Shown: piece by piece, positions 26,173 to 36,801 of the stretch
Layout: every line of letters starts with the position of its first letter
Numbering within the stretch: position 1 is the first letter of the stretch
From: Neocallimastix lanati (nom. inval.)
Lineage: Eukaryota; Neocallimastigomycota; Neocallimastigomycetes; Neocallimastigales; Neocallimastigaceae
DNA: 64,000 bases
Assembly (NCBI GenBank): GCA_016946835.1
Contig: JACVTC010000142.1
Span: forward strand, 333,501 to 397,500
Reading direction: 5' to 3'
Translations under genes and position numbers: made by a program
Notes under the pieces: model-generated
Told to the model about the DNA's origin: nothing
Databases searched by the model: none
What the model saw: only the letters and a program-made list of their open reading frames with translations

Positions 26173-29100
26173 TTAATTATATGCAATCGAAGTAAATTTC
26201 CTTCCATTCTTTAAATATAATAAATAAATGTCTTGATTTCTTGGGTTATTTTCAACTTCTTCTGAAGGAACCCAATCGTATGAATTTTTATATTTATACC
26301 TTACACGATATTCATAACATTTTTTCTTATAATAGTCCTAAATCCTGCGATTTCTATAATATCCTTAATAGATTCATTATGAGATCTTCTTTTTCTATAT
26401 TCTGGAGGAGTAGGAATGAAAGGTTCGAGCTCGGATATATGGAATATTGGATGGTGTTTAGGGAAAGGAGATCTTTTTAAATCTATTTTATAATTATTAT
26501 TATCTAAAGCTTCAAGTACTTTATAAGGTTCGTACTTACAAGGTGATAATTTAGAATAATCTTCGATATTAAGAGAAGGAGGAGTTTGAACCCATACTAA
26601 GTCACCTTCTTTAAAAACAGGAGGTTCTAATCTTTTCTTATCAGCATGCCTTTTATATAATTCTTTGGAACGTAGTAAGACGTCTTTAATGTGATTAAAA
26701 CTAGTATTTACATTTTTTATATATTTAAAATTAGTATCCATTTGAGGTAATAAAAAGAATTCGTCCATGGAAGGATGGAACCCATAATTTATAAAGAAAG
26801 GTGTTTCCTTAGTAGATTCGTTAACCGAATTATTATATGCAAATTCTGCAAGGTAGATCCAATCTATCCAGTCATCATGATAATAAGCTCTTGAATAAGC
26901 CCTAAGATATTGTTCAATAAAAGAGTTACACCTTTCAACTTGTCCGACGGTTTCATGATGATCTGTGGTAGCTATATTATTTTTAATTTTTAATAAGTGC
27001 ATAAATTCATTCCAAAGAGCACTAGTAAATTGTGATCCTCTGTCTGTGTAAATATCTTGAGGTAAACCATGTAGTTTAAAGATATTATTCATAAAAGCCT
27101 TAGCAGTTTGTTTTGCATCAGGTATTTGTTTAAAGGGTATTAAGTGGATCATTTTAGAAAAACGATCGACAACTACCATTATTACTGTATATCCTTTAGA
27201 ATCAGGAAGACCGCATAGAAAGTCGATTTCAATAGATTTCCAAGGTCTTTCGGGAGTATCCAAAGGTTGTAGAAGACCATTTTTTCTGTGCCTATTTATT
27301 TTGTTTCTTGCACAGGATTGACAAGAGTTTACATATTTGGTTACATCTTCTTTTATTTTAGGCCACCAAAAGTTTCTTGTTATTAACTCTAAAGTTCTTC
27401 TAATTCTTAAATGACCGGCTGCGGGCTTTTCATGATATTTTGTTAATATTTCTAATCGGAGAACTTCAGGAATATAGACTAAATTATTATAAAATATTAA
27501 ATTGTCCTTTAATTTAAACTTTTCCATTTTTCTGAAGGGCTTATAAGACATATCATTTTTTACATTTTGAGGACTAAAGTAAAGTTGAATATCCTCAGCT
27601 GTAGCGTCAGACTTGGTAGCATCAATAATTCTTTCTAAAAGGTCACTCACAATACTAACAAAACATGGAATTTCTTTAACATTTTTAATGTCTAAAATAT
27701 TTTCAGGTTTTTCTTCAGTGTTGTTTTTAATATAGTCAGGTCTTCTAGATAGACTGTCAGGTTTTCCGTTTTTGTTTCCCTGTCTATACTTTATTATGAA
27801 ATTATATTCTTGGAAGAAAAGGTACCATCTGTGTTGTCTTTGATTTGCAACCTTTCCTCCTAATGTGTATATTAAGTTCCTATGATCTGTATAAACAGTA
27901 ATCTGGTATTTAGCACCAAGAAGTAGATGTCTCCAAGCAATAAAAGCATCCCTTATAGCAAGTAGTTCTTTATCAGTAATTGTATAATTTATTTCGACGT
28001 TTAGTAAACTTCTAGAATAATATGCTACTGGATGTAAATTATTACCTTTATCTCTTTGAGATAGAACAGCACCAATAGCATAATTACTTGCATCACATTC
28101 TACTATAAAAGGTTTTGTAATATCAGGATGAAGTAGAATTGGAGAAGTAATTAATCTTTTCTTTAATTCCTTAAAAGCATTTTCACATTCATTCGTCCAT
28201 AAAAATTTAATATTTTTCCTTGTTAAATTATGTAAGGGTTTTGCAATTTTTGCAAAATCTTTAACAAATCTTCTATAGTAATTACATAGGCCAATAAATC
28301 TTTGAACATCTTTTAAATTTTCTGGTCTTGGCCACTCTTCTATTGATTTAATTTTCTTTGGATCAGTAGATACACCATCACCAGATAAAATGTAACCTAA
28401 AAATTCAACTTTGTTCTGGTCAAATTCACATTTTTCTAATTTTGCATATAAATTATTATTAATTAAAGTTTGAAGGACGTTTCTGACTTGATTATGATGC
28501 TCCTCTAAATCTTTGGAATAAATTAAAATATCATCTAAATATAAGATCACACATTTTTCCAAGTATGGTCTAAGAATAGAGTTAATAAATGATTGGAAAG
28601 TGGCAGGCGCATTTTTTAATCCAAACGGCATAACTAAATATTCATAATGACCATATTTAGTTCTAAACGCAGTTTTATATTCATCATCTTCTTTAATTCT
28701 TATTAAATTATAAGCAGAATGTAAATCCAATTTCGTAAAATATTTTGCTCCCTTTACTTTTTCTATTATATCTGTTATTAGAGGGAGAGGATATGAATTT
28801 CTTATAGTTACTGCATTTAATTTTTTATAGTCTACACATAACCGAAGGGAACCATCTTTTTTCTTTTGAAAAAGGACAGGATATCCAGCAGGAGATTCGG
28901 ATGGTCTAACAAATCCTTTTTCTAAATTTTCTTTTATATAGTCCTTAAGAACTTGTGATTCTTCTTCAGTTAATGGTTAATTGGGCCGTAATGGAGTGTA
29001 GCGTCTTTTTCTAAAACAATCTTACAGTCTGTTAAACGGTGAGGAGGTAATTTATCTGCCTCTTTTTTGCTAAATACGATTGCTAAATCTTGATATTGAT

Positions 29101-30069
29101 GAGGAATTTCTTCTATTTTTGGTTCCTCATTTTCAATTTCAACTTTATCTTTAGTTGAAAGAAAACAATATATTAAAAAATTATAACTAAATTCTTTTTT
29201 ATTATTATATAAATATCGATGATTTTTGTTAAATTTTTTGGAAGAAAATTTACTTTTAGATTTATTTAAATATTTTACATATACATAAATTTTAGAATTT
29301 TTATTAATAGAATTTTTATATTTATTAAACTTTGGATTTTTTGAAAAATTTTTTAAATTTTTTAAATTAAATTTTTTGGAGATATTTTTTGAATTATTTT
29401 TTGATCGATTTTTTGAAAAATTTTTATAATAAAATTTATTTTTTATTTTTCTTTTAAAAAATTTATTTTTAAAAATTTTTCTTTTCAACGAGTTTAAATA
29501 AAAATTATTTCCCTTATATTTTATGGATTTATTTTTATGATCATTTAAAGAATTATAATTTAAATAAGAATATAAGGTATTATTTTTATAATTGTAATGT
29601 ATTTTGAATTTCCTAATTAACTGATTTCCAAAAAGTAAATCAGTAGGAATACAATTTGAGATTAAAAATTTTTCTTTAAAATCTTGAAAATAAAATTTAT
29701 TATTTTTAAAAAATTTAATTTGAAAATTTAACCAAACAAATTGATCTAATTTGGTAGTTCTGCCTGAAATACCTTTAACTAGGATTTTATTTTTTGTTTT
29801 TTGAATATTTAGTTTTAATTTATTTGCTAATTTTTCTGTGATAAAATTGCAAAAGGATCCTGAATCTAACATAGATTCAGATGCTAATTTTTGAATTTTT
29901 TCATTTTTAATTGAAAAATTATTTAAGAATTTAATAGGAATATAAGATTTGAATAAAAGGAATGTAAATGGGAGATTTGATTCATTGATTGAATCAAGTG
30001 TAGGAAAATTATAATAAATTGTTTTTAAATTTTTTGATGTTCTGGACTCCTTTTGAAGTCCATCAATTA
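26173..30069 (-). pseudogene. Element I pol (protease, RT, RNase H, integrase, chromodomain), two frameshifts
   Basis: Minus strand, entered from gag by a -1 shift at 30,070-30,076. The order is protease (MLDSGSF, 29,872), a Lys/Asn-rich linker, RT (YLDDILIY near 28,530), RNase H (VECDAS), integrase with its H-H-C-C zinc region ([15 protein letters not shown]) and catalytic D-D-E segments, then a chromodomain-like end (SYDWVPSEEVENN). Two single-base losses break it. One, near 28,977, ends the protease part at a TAA in place of the usual PLTEEE start of RT. The other, in an A-run near 26,325, throws off the chromodomain, whose true stop would be TAA at 26,173. Apart from these the gene is intact, so the copy is fairly young. 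Confidence 0.9.
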
Positions 30070-30076
30070 GTTTTTT
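30043..30076 (-). promoter_or_regulatory. Programmed -1 frameshift signal between gag and pol of element I
   Basis: Slippery heptamer A AAA AAC (30,076-30,070) in the gag frame is followed by the gag stop TAA, a 7-base spacer (TAATTGA), and a hairpin TGGACTTC-AAAA-GGAGTCCA (30,062-30,043). The pol frame is open from this point in the -1 frame, which is exactly what the signal would give. Confidence 0.82.
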
Positions 30077-31140
30077 TGGTTATTATGTTGATTATTATTA
30101 TTGTTATTATTATTAAAATAATTATTGCTAGATTTATTTTTAGTATAATAATAATTATTATTATTATAATTCTTGCTATTGTTTACATGTGGGCTTGAAT
30201 GTTTCTTTCTCAAATTTTTATTACCAATATTATTTCTTAATTGGTCCTTACTTTTAATATTATTTTCAAATAAGATGCACTTAGTATAAATATCACCAAG
30301 CTTTGTAGGGAATTCTTCCATTTTATCTATTTCTTCTTGGAACTTTGGGTGAAGTCCATTATAGAAAAATAAGACTAAAGATTCTTCATCCCAAGACAGA
30401 CCAGTAGTTAACGTTCTAAACTTTTCTATATAATCATTTATTTTCCCATACGAATGTTTTAATTTTACAAACTGGATTTTAGCCAATTTTTTACTTGCAA
30501 CATTCGTAAAAGTTTTCTTTATATCACTTAATAATTTCTTTAGTGTTCCTGGATGATTGTTCTCGTTATAGGTAGCAATATACCAATTTCTTGCACCGTC
30601 TCTCAAACGAGATTTGACAAAGTTTATTTTTACTTCTTCTGGTAATCCTAAGTTGGGATAAGTTGAGAAAGTATCTTCACATAATTGACAAAATAAATCT
30701 GTGTCATTAGTGTTTCCAGAAAAGAATCCAGGTTCAGGTACTTGTTGTAAGTTATTAGAATAGTTATTTTTCATGATAACATCATTGTCTGCATCACGTC
30801 TTGTAGAAATAGATGCGTTATCATCTTGATTTTGTAGTATAGTTTGGCTGGAAGAGGGTTCATCGTTGGTACCAATTTTTATATCTAATTTTTCATTAAA
30901 TATTTTAGTTAAATTAGAAAGTTGATTAATAATATTCTTGTTATCTCTGTAAAATGTATAAAGTTTTTTCTGTAAGTCCTGGTTATAATTATTAAAATCT
31001 TCTTTTAATAAAAAACTATCATTAACAGAAGAAGCCAATTCGGATACGGTAACTTGGGTGTCAGACCTTAATTTATTAACTTCTGACATTGGTGCAATGT
31101 CAGGTATTTCACTAGCCCAGACGTTCGTATAGTAAGACAT
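30067..31140 (-). CDS. Element I gag (357 aa)
   Basis: Structural protein of a Ty3/Gypsy element, expected to form virus-like particles in the cytoplasm. The central part (residues about 135-300) has the retrotransposon gag pattern: PGFFSGN, then NWYIATY, then a YIEKFRTLTTGLSWDEE helix region. The C-terminus is Asn-rich and lacks the usual C-x2-C-x4-H-x4-C zinc knuckle. ATG 31,140 lies only 34 bases from the LTR, so the leader is very short compared with B and C. It ends at TAA 30,067-30,069 on the frameshift signal. The frame is intact. Confidence 0.9.
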   Translation of the reverse strand: MSYYTNVWASEIPDIAPMSEVNKLRSDTQVTVSELASSVNDSFLLKEDFNNYNQDLQKKLYTFYRDNKNIINQLSNLTKIFNEKLDIKIGTNDEPSSSQTILQNQDDNASISTRRDADNDVIMKNNYSNNLQQVPEPGFFSGNTNDTDLFCQLCEDTFSTYPNLGLPEEVKINFVKSRLRDGARNWYIATYNENNHPGTLKKLLSDIKKTFTNVASKKLAKIQFVKLKHSYGKINDYIEKFRTLTTGLSWDEESLVLFFYNGLHPKFQEEIDKMEEFPTKLGDIYTKCILFENNIKSKDQLRNNIGNKNLRKKHSSPHVNNSKNYNNNNYYYTKNKSSNNYFNNNNNNNNQHNNQKN

Positions 31141-31164
31141 ATCAAGGTAGCAACTAAAACTAGG

Positions 31165-31174
31165 GTAAGGTTAT
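31165..31174 (-). promoter_or_regulatory. Self-priming primer-binding site of element I
   Basis: On the minus strand ATAACCTTAC directly follows the 5' LTR. The LTR carries the complement GTAAGGTTAT (minus strand, 31,451-31,442) 40 bases after a TATAAAAG box (31,491-31,484). No tRNA-type site is present. Confidence 0.75.
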
Positions 31175-31886
31175 TGTTAAGATTTTGATATAATTTATAA
31201 TTTAAATTTAAATAAAATAATATGTTTTAATAAAAATATTCACTAAGTCGATATTTCTATATAGTAATATACTATATAGATATATAATAATAATAATAAA
31301 TATTTAAATGTTTAGTTTAATGAAAATTTATTTATAATAAACTTTGATAATTAGAATTATCAAATTAATTTGATTTTAAATTTATTGATTTTATTTAATA
31401 ATAAAATATCTATAATATATTACTATTAAGGTAATTTTACAATAACCTTACAAAGAACATAAATGATAGATTTTTACATCTTTCTTTTATACTTTGTAAG
31501 TTACATAATAATAATATTTAATTATAAGATAGTAATAATATAGTAATATAAATAATAATAAAATTTAAGGATAAATTTAATTATATAATTAATTTGAATA
31601 ATTGAATTTAATATAGATATGTTGTAAACATATATAAAAACATAATATAAATAAAATACACGTGACGTCAAATGTATCATTGAAATTAATTATTAATATA
31701 AACCTTATTTATTAATATTCTCAGAATTATTAGTCCTAAGATAACCCTTTAAATATTAAACAAGAATTTATATTAATTATTAATTATTTAAATATATATA
31801 TTATTTATAATTAAATAAATAATATTTTTAATTATTGAAATGTAAATAACTGAAATTGAGATTTCAATTCAGTTATAATTTCAACA
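31175..31886 (-). repeat. Element I 5' LTR (712 bp) with TATAA target-site duplication
   Basis: Same ends as the copy at 24,486-25,590 but missing about 390 internal bases between two ATGT repeats. TATAA at 31,887-31,891 matches 24,481-24,485. The two LTRs differ elsewhere by only a few substitutions, which points to recent insertion. Confidence 0.93.
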
Positions 31887-31925
31887 TATAATTAATATTA
31901 TCTTTAATGACAAAATATTAATAAT

Positions 31926-32951
31926 TGTAACGAATACTAAATGGTAGACTCGGGGTGATTCTTATTGATTTAAAATCAAGCAGGGGGGACGGGTATTACC
32001 CTGCTTTGATTTTAACAAAGAAAAATTTTTTTTTTATTAAAAAGTATTTATTATTTATTAATATAAAATTTTATTTATGAAGTACACATATTTAATTTTT
32101 AAGAAATATTTACAATATTTATATTTTTTTATGAATTTAAAGTATAATTAGTTGTTTATAATTTAAGTAATTTTATAGAATTATTGAATTAATTTTATAT
32201 CAATAATTCATTTTTGTTTTAATTTTTATAGATATAATAATATAATATTCAAATATAATTTAATTAAAAATAATTATAAAATAAATATATAGAAAATAGT
32301 TTTTACTATTTTCTTTGATATTTTTAAGTTAAATAAATTGTTTTTAAAGATTAATATAATAAATTTAATAATCTTTAATTATTTTAAATAATACTTGTAA
32401 TTATTTTCAAAAATAAAATAAAATTTTTATAATATTTAATTAATAAATTTGATAATATTTAAATAATAATTTTTATAATAAGTAATAATTTTTAATAATA
32501 ATTTTTAATAATAAATTTAATTAATAATCTTAATAATTTTATAATAATATTTAATAGTTATAATAAATAAATTTTTATAATAATATTTAATAATTTTAAT
32601 AATTTTATAATATTAATAGTTTATAATAATTTTTATAATAATATTTAATTAATAATTTTAATAATTTTATAATAATTTTTATAATAATATTTAATTAATA
32701 ATTTTAATAATTTAGTATCTTAAAAGTATAATTTTAATATTTACAATTGTATTTTAATGTACATATATTTAATAATATAACAATAAAGTAATTAATTAAA
32801 ATTTATTTACATTATTTACAAGTTAAAATTGATTTATATCAAAATAAATTAAATTTTATTATTAAGTTTAGGTTATCAAGAATATAGGAAAGTACAATTT
32901 AGTAAAGAATTATTAATAATAAAATAAAGGTTATTAATTCATTCTTTACCA
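31926..32951 (-). repeat. Element E 3' LTR
   Basis: About 1026 bp, TGTAACGAAT..TTTACCA on plus. It sits just after a polypurine tract (AGAGGGGGCATCA on minus, about 32,952-32,964) downstream of the E pol gene, so it should be the 3' LTR. The start is inferred from the TG..CA rule; no second copy exists in the window. It contains a strong hairpin at 31,970-32,015 (15 paired bases with one bulge, TTAAAATCAAGCAGG with CCTGCTTTGATTTTAA). Bases 32,380-32,710 are AATAATTTTTAT-type repeats. Confidence 0.7.
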
Positions 32952-32974
32952 TGATGCCCCCTCTAAAACTCAAG

Positions 32975-35900
32975 CTACATCGAAGCTGAGTTATACTTGA
33001 CTATATTCTTCAAATGAACATTCCTATTCATTTGAATTCCAGAATTTGGATCAGCCAAGGTAACAGTATTAAATTGTTTTTTTATAACTTTAAGAGGACC
33101 AACAAAATAAGGTTCTAGTTTAGTTCTTGAAAAATTACGAACTAGAACTAAATCACCTTCCCTAATTCTTTTTCCTTCATTCAAACTATTCTTTTCCTCT
33201 CTTCTAGCAGCCCAATACTTATTTGCATTTTTAACATTTTCGGCTGCTTCTAAAGTCCATCGGTAATGATTTATAAATTTTTCTAACAACACTTCATCCG
33301 ATGACTTATTAATATCCTTGGTAGGTCTAGCAGCAATATCAAAAGGCTGCTGATCTTCTCTACCATAAACCAACTCAAAACTTGAATGTTTTGTTACCTT
33401 ATTTTTGGTAGTTCTAAGAGCCCATAAGGCGGATGGTAAAACTTCATCCCAATCCTTATTCTTAGAACCCAACAACCTCAATAACTTTCCGATCTCTTTA
33501 TTACGGTTTTCCGTAAGTCCATTACTTTCTGGATGATATCTGGAAATAAACTTCACATATACATCATAGAGATCTAAAAATATTTTCGTCATGTCCGAGG
33601 TGAACTGAACACCATTGTCAGTTGTTATTACCTGTGGAACACCATGACGAGCAAACACATTAATTAAGAACTTAATCACATCCTGTGATGTTATATTTTC
33701 CGTGGGTTCTGCTTCAACCCATTTGGTGAAGTAATCCACCACAACCATAATATATCGATTATTATTCTTCGTTTTAATCAAAGGTCCAATAATATCTAAA
33801 CCCAAATGTATAAAAGGACCTTCTACTTTAGTTGGAATATTTTCTGTAGGTTCTGGATATGGTTGTGACCTATTCAACTGACACTTGTCACAACTTTGCA
33901 CCACTCTTTTAATATCCATCACCATATTATTCCAATAAAAACTTTTACGAAGCCTTTGATAAGTCTTATAATATCCCTCATGACCTATCTTATGGGCTTC
34001 TAAAATAAGTTTTACTCTTTCCGTTTGATCAGTAATTAATTTACGATAGTCATTACCATCAACAAAGTAATCTTCACCATCTATCGTAACAAATTTTTCA
34101 TTTATAAAGTCTTTAATAGTTTTAGAAAGCAACTCTTCTTCTTCCTTTGAAGTTAACTTAGTTGCCAATACCACAGAATCATCTCTTTTCTTCATCCTAG
34201 ATAATGCATCGGCTAACACATTTTTCTTACCCATTTGATATTGAATTTCAACACCAAGGGTACTAACAGTTAAGCACCACCTTGCTTGCCTAGCATTATT
34301 AGGTTCCTTATTTTTAAAGAAACTGATTAAAGGTTTATGATCTGTTATTACTACTGTTTTATTAGGATTTCCTAATATATAAGATTTCAACCTAGTAATA
34401 CAATAAATTAATGCAGCTCCTTCCAAGTCAGTAATGCCATAATTTTTCTCGGCTTTACTTAAACTTCTACTTATATAATGAACTGGATGTTCCTTTTTGG
34501 TTTCTAAATCTTCTTGGAGTAATACTCCTCCAATACCTTCATAGGAAGCATCCGTTCTAATTATAAATCTTTGATTAAAACTTGGATATTTTAAAATTGG
34601 AGCATTTATTAATTTTTCCTTTAACAGATCAAAACTTTGTTGATGTTCAGTATTCCATTTATATTTAACATTCTTTCTTAATAATTTACATAAAGGAGCA
34701 GAGATTTGGGCATATTTAAAGTTTCTATAATATCCTACTGCTCCAAGAAAAGATCGTAATTCATGAACATCAACAGGTGCTACCCACTCCTTGATAGCCT
34801 TAATTTTGCTATCCTGGGGACTTAAACCTTTCACTGATGCCTTATGACCTAAGACTTCTACTTCAGTCTGCATAAAGGCACATTTTTCAATGTTAATTTT
34901 CAATTTGTGTTGGCGAAATACTTCCAACACTTGCCTAATGTGGCTTATATGTTCTTCTATACTCTTAGAGTATATTAAAATATCATCTATAAAGTTAAAA
35001 ACAAACTTTCCTATAAATGGGAAAAGAATCCTATTCATTTCCCTTTGAAATGTAGCTGGGGCTCCGGTTAAACCAAAAGGCATAACCTTGAATTGGTAGT
35101 TACCAAATTTTGTGGTGAAGGTGGTAATTTCTACACTTTCCTCATCCATCAAAATTTGATGATAACCAGAGTAAAGATCCATTGTTGTAAAAATCTGTGC
35201 CCCATCTAAACTATCAAATATCTCATCAATGTAAGGTAATGAATAAGAATCTTTAACTGTTAAATCATTAACCTTACGATAATCAATACATAATCGCCAT
35301 TTACCGTTCTTCTTCGGTACTAACACTATTGGCGATGACCATTCGGAACAAGAAGGTTCAATTAATTTCTTATTAATTAATTTAATTAATTCCTCCATAA
35401 GTATATCCGACTTAAATTTAACTAATCTGTAGCACCTTTGCTTAACTGGTTTCGCACCAGGAATTAAATTAATCTTATGTGGAGGAAGATCAGAAGGTGT
35501 TAATTCTTCTGAAGAAGTAGCAACTATTTCTAAGTTCTCCTCCAGAATTTTAATTATTTCATCTTTATATTTTTCATTTAAAGTATTTAGGAAAATTTCA
35601 TGATGAATATATTGCTTTGGAGATAATCCTTCAATTTTCTTTAAATCATTCTTTTTGGAATCCTCATCCAAAGCCTTAATCATACACAACAACTTTTCTT
35701 CATCTTCATAATCATTATTAATAGGTGCAATAACGTCAATTACTCCCTCAGGAGTAATTTGACACAAACTATATAAAATGGGGTGGATAAACAAATTATA
35801 ATCAATTTGGGTTTTTAAGTTAATTAGAATATCGTAAAAAGGATCCTCCTTTTCTACTATTCTACAATTAACCATTAATACAAGATTATTAATCTTTACT

Positions 35901-36541
35901 GGCACCCGAATGATATAACCTTCCGAGTAATCATCATTCTTAGTTGCCAACCTAATTCTGCCACGACTAATATCAATAGGTTCATATTCGGACGGAAGCT
36001 TATCTAAAAATTGTTGAGTAATTATACTTAAATTACTACATGAATCAATTAAAGCCTTCCCCGAAACACCTTCAACTGTAACATCAACCATGGCAATATC
36101 CTCTTCACATGGTTCGTTACCTTTACTTTTATAAGTGTGATCTATGTTATTAACGACCACAGTCGTGGCTGACACATTATCCAACACCCCAGAGATATTA
36201 GATTGGTCCCTATCCAATTTAATACCCTGTGACACCTTAGATCTTAATTTTGGAGCAGCATCCAATAACTGTCCAAAAGTAATATTGCAATGGGCAGAAT
36301 TTAAATCTTTAAGAATATCATATTCTTCTTCCCCCGATTGCATCTTAATTTTCCTAAATACTCTAGAACTTTTATTTTCTTTTTGAGTATCTTTATCTTT
36401 ACTAATTAACACCTTTGTTAAATCAATTACTTTATTATTCTCCTTCACAATACTTTTATCATTATCATTATTTTCTTTCATTAAATTTTTATTCTTTCTT
36501 TTATCATTATTTACATTATTTATAATAACTTCATCATTCAC
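32975..36541 (-). CDS. Element E pol (Ty3/Gypsy, intact protease-RT-RNase H-integrase)
   Basis: 1188 codons without a stop. Order: a basic/acidic linker (1-110), protease with LIDSCSNLSI (Asp-Ser-Cys instead of the usual Asp-Ser/Thr-Gly), RT with [10 protein letters not shown] (the usual Tyr of YxDD replaced), RNase H (IIRTDASYEG), integrase with an H-H-C-C finger (AHKIGHEG..CDKCQLNR), and D-D-E catalytic residues (LDIIGPL, TTDNGVQF, SNGLTENRNKEIG). No chromodomain. The first codon listed is GTG and the frame continues upstream to about 36,640 as Asn/Ser repeats, so this is a frameshift-expressed pol whose gag is missing. It is the closest relative of element D in the window. Upstream it abuts element F head-to-head. 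Confidence 0.92.
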   Translation of the reverse strand: MNDEVIINNVNNDKRKNKNLMKENNDNDKSIVKENNKVIDLTKVLISKDKDTQKENKSSRVFRKIKMQSGEEEYDILKDLNSAHCNITFGQLLDAAPKLRSKVSQGIKLDRDQSNISGVLDNVSATTVVVNNIDHTYKSKGNEPCEEDIAMVDVTVEGVSGKALIDSCSNLSIITQQFLDKLPSEYEPIDISRGRIRLATKNDDYSEGYIIRVPVKINNLVLMVNCRIVEKEDPFYDILINLKTQIDYNLFIHPILYSLCQITPEGVIDVIAPINNDYEDEEKLLCMIKALDEDSKKNDLKKIEGLSPKQYIHHEIFLNTLNEKYKDEIIKILEENLEIVATSSEELTPSDLPPHKINLIPGAKPVKQRCYRLVKFKSDILMEELIKLINKKLIEPSCSEWSSPIVLVPKKNGKWRLCIDYRKVNDLTVKDSYSLPYIDEIFDSLDGAQIFTTMDLYSGYHQILMDEESVEITTFTTKFGNYQFKVMPFGLTGAPATFQREMNRILFPFIGKFVFNFIDDILIYSKSIEEHISHIRQVLEVFRQHKLKINIEKCAFMQTEVEVLGHKASVKGLSPQDSKIKAIKEWVAPVDVHELRSFLGAVGYYRNFKYAQISAPLCKLLRKNVKYKWNTEHQQSFDLLKEKLINAPILKYPSFNQRFIIRTDASYEGIGGVLLQEDLETKKEHPVHYISRSLSKAEKNYGITDLEGAALIYCITRLKSYILGNPNKTVVITDHKPLISFFKNKEPNNARQARWCLTVSTLGVEIQYQMGKKNVLADALSRMKKRDDSVVLATKLTSKEEEELLSKTIKDFINEKFVTIDGEDYFVDGNDYRKLITDQTERVKLILEAHKIGHEGYYKTYQRLRKSFYWNNMVMDIKRVVQSCDKCQLNRSQPYPEPTENIPTKVEGPFIHLGLDIIGPLIKTKNNNRYIMVVVDYFTKWVEAEPTENITSQDVIKFLINVFARHGVPQVITTDNGVQFTSDMTKIFLDLYDVYVKFISRYHPESNGLTENRNKEIGKLLRLLGSKNKDWDEVLPSALWALRTTKNKVTKHSSFELVYGREDQQPFDIAARPTKDINKSSDEVLLEKFINHYRWTLEAAENVKNANKYWAARREEKNSLNEGKRIREGDLVLVRNFSRTKLEPYFVGPLKVIKKQFNTVTLADPNSGIQMNRNVHLKNIVKYNSASM

Positions 36542-36801
36542 TAATGAATTATTATTAATATTATCATTACTATTATCATTACTATGATTATTACTATAAT
36601 TAGTATTACTATTACTAATTTTAAAAGTATAAAGATTTTCAAAGAATTTGCAAATTCAAATTGTATTATACACAAGAAGAATTAGAGGGAATTATATATA
36701 ACCTCGATAATAATCATAAGATTTATCATAATAGAAGAAATTCCCTACCTACTATTATTACTAAAGATCATAATTCAGATAATAAACTGGTCTTAACAGT
36801 C
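36542..36801. other. Head-to-head junction between E (minus) and F (plus)
   Basis: Both reading frames stay open outward from here. A perfect 14-bp palindrome, GAATTTGCAAATTC, lies at 36,644-36,657 between them. Neither element keeps its 5' LTR, primer site or leader. On the plus strand the F frame is open from about 36,625, before its first ATG at 36,802. Confidence 0.7.
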
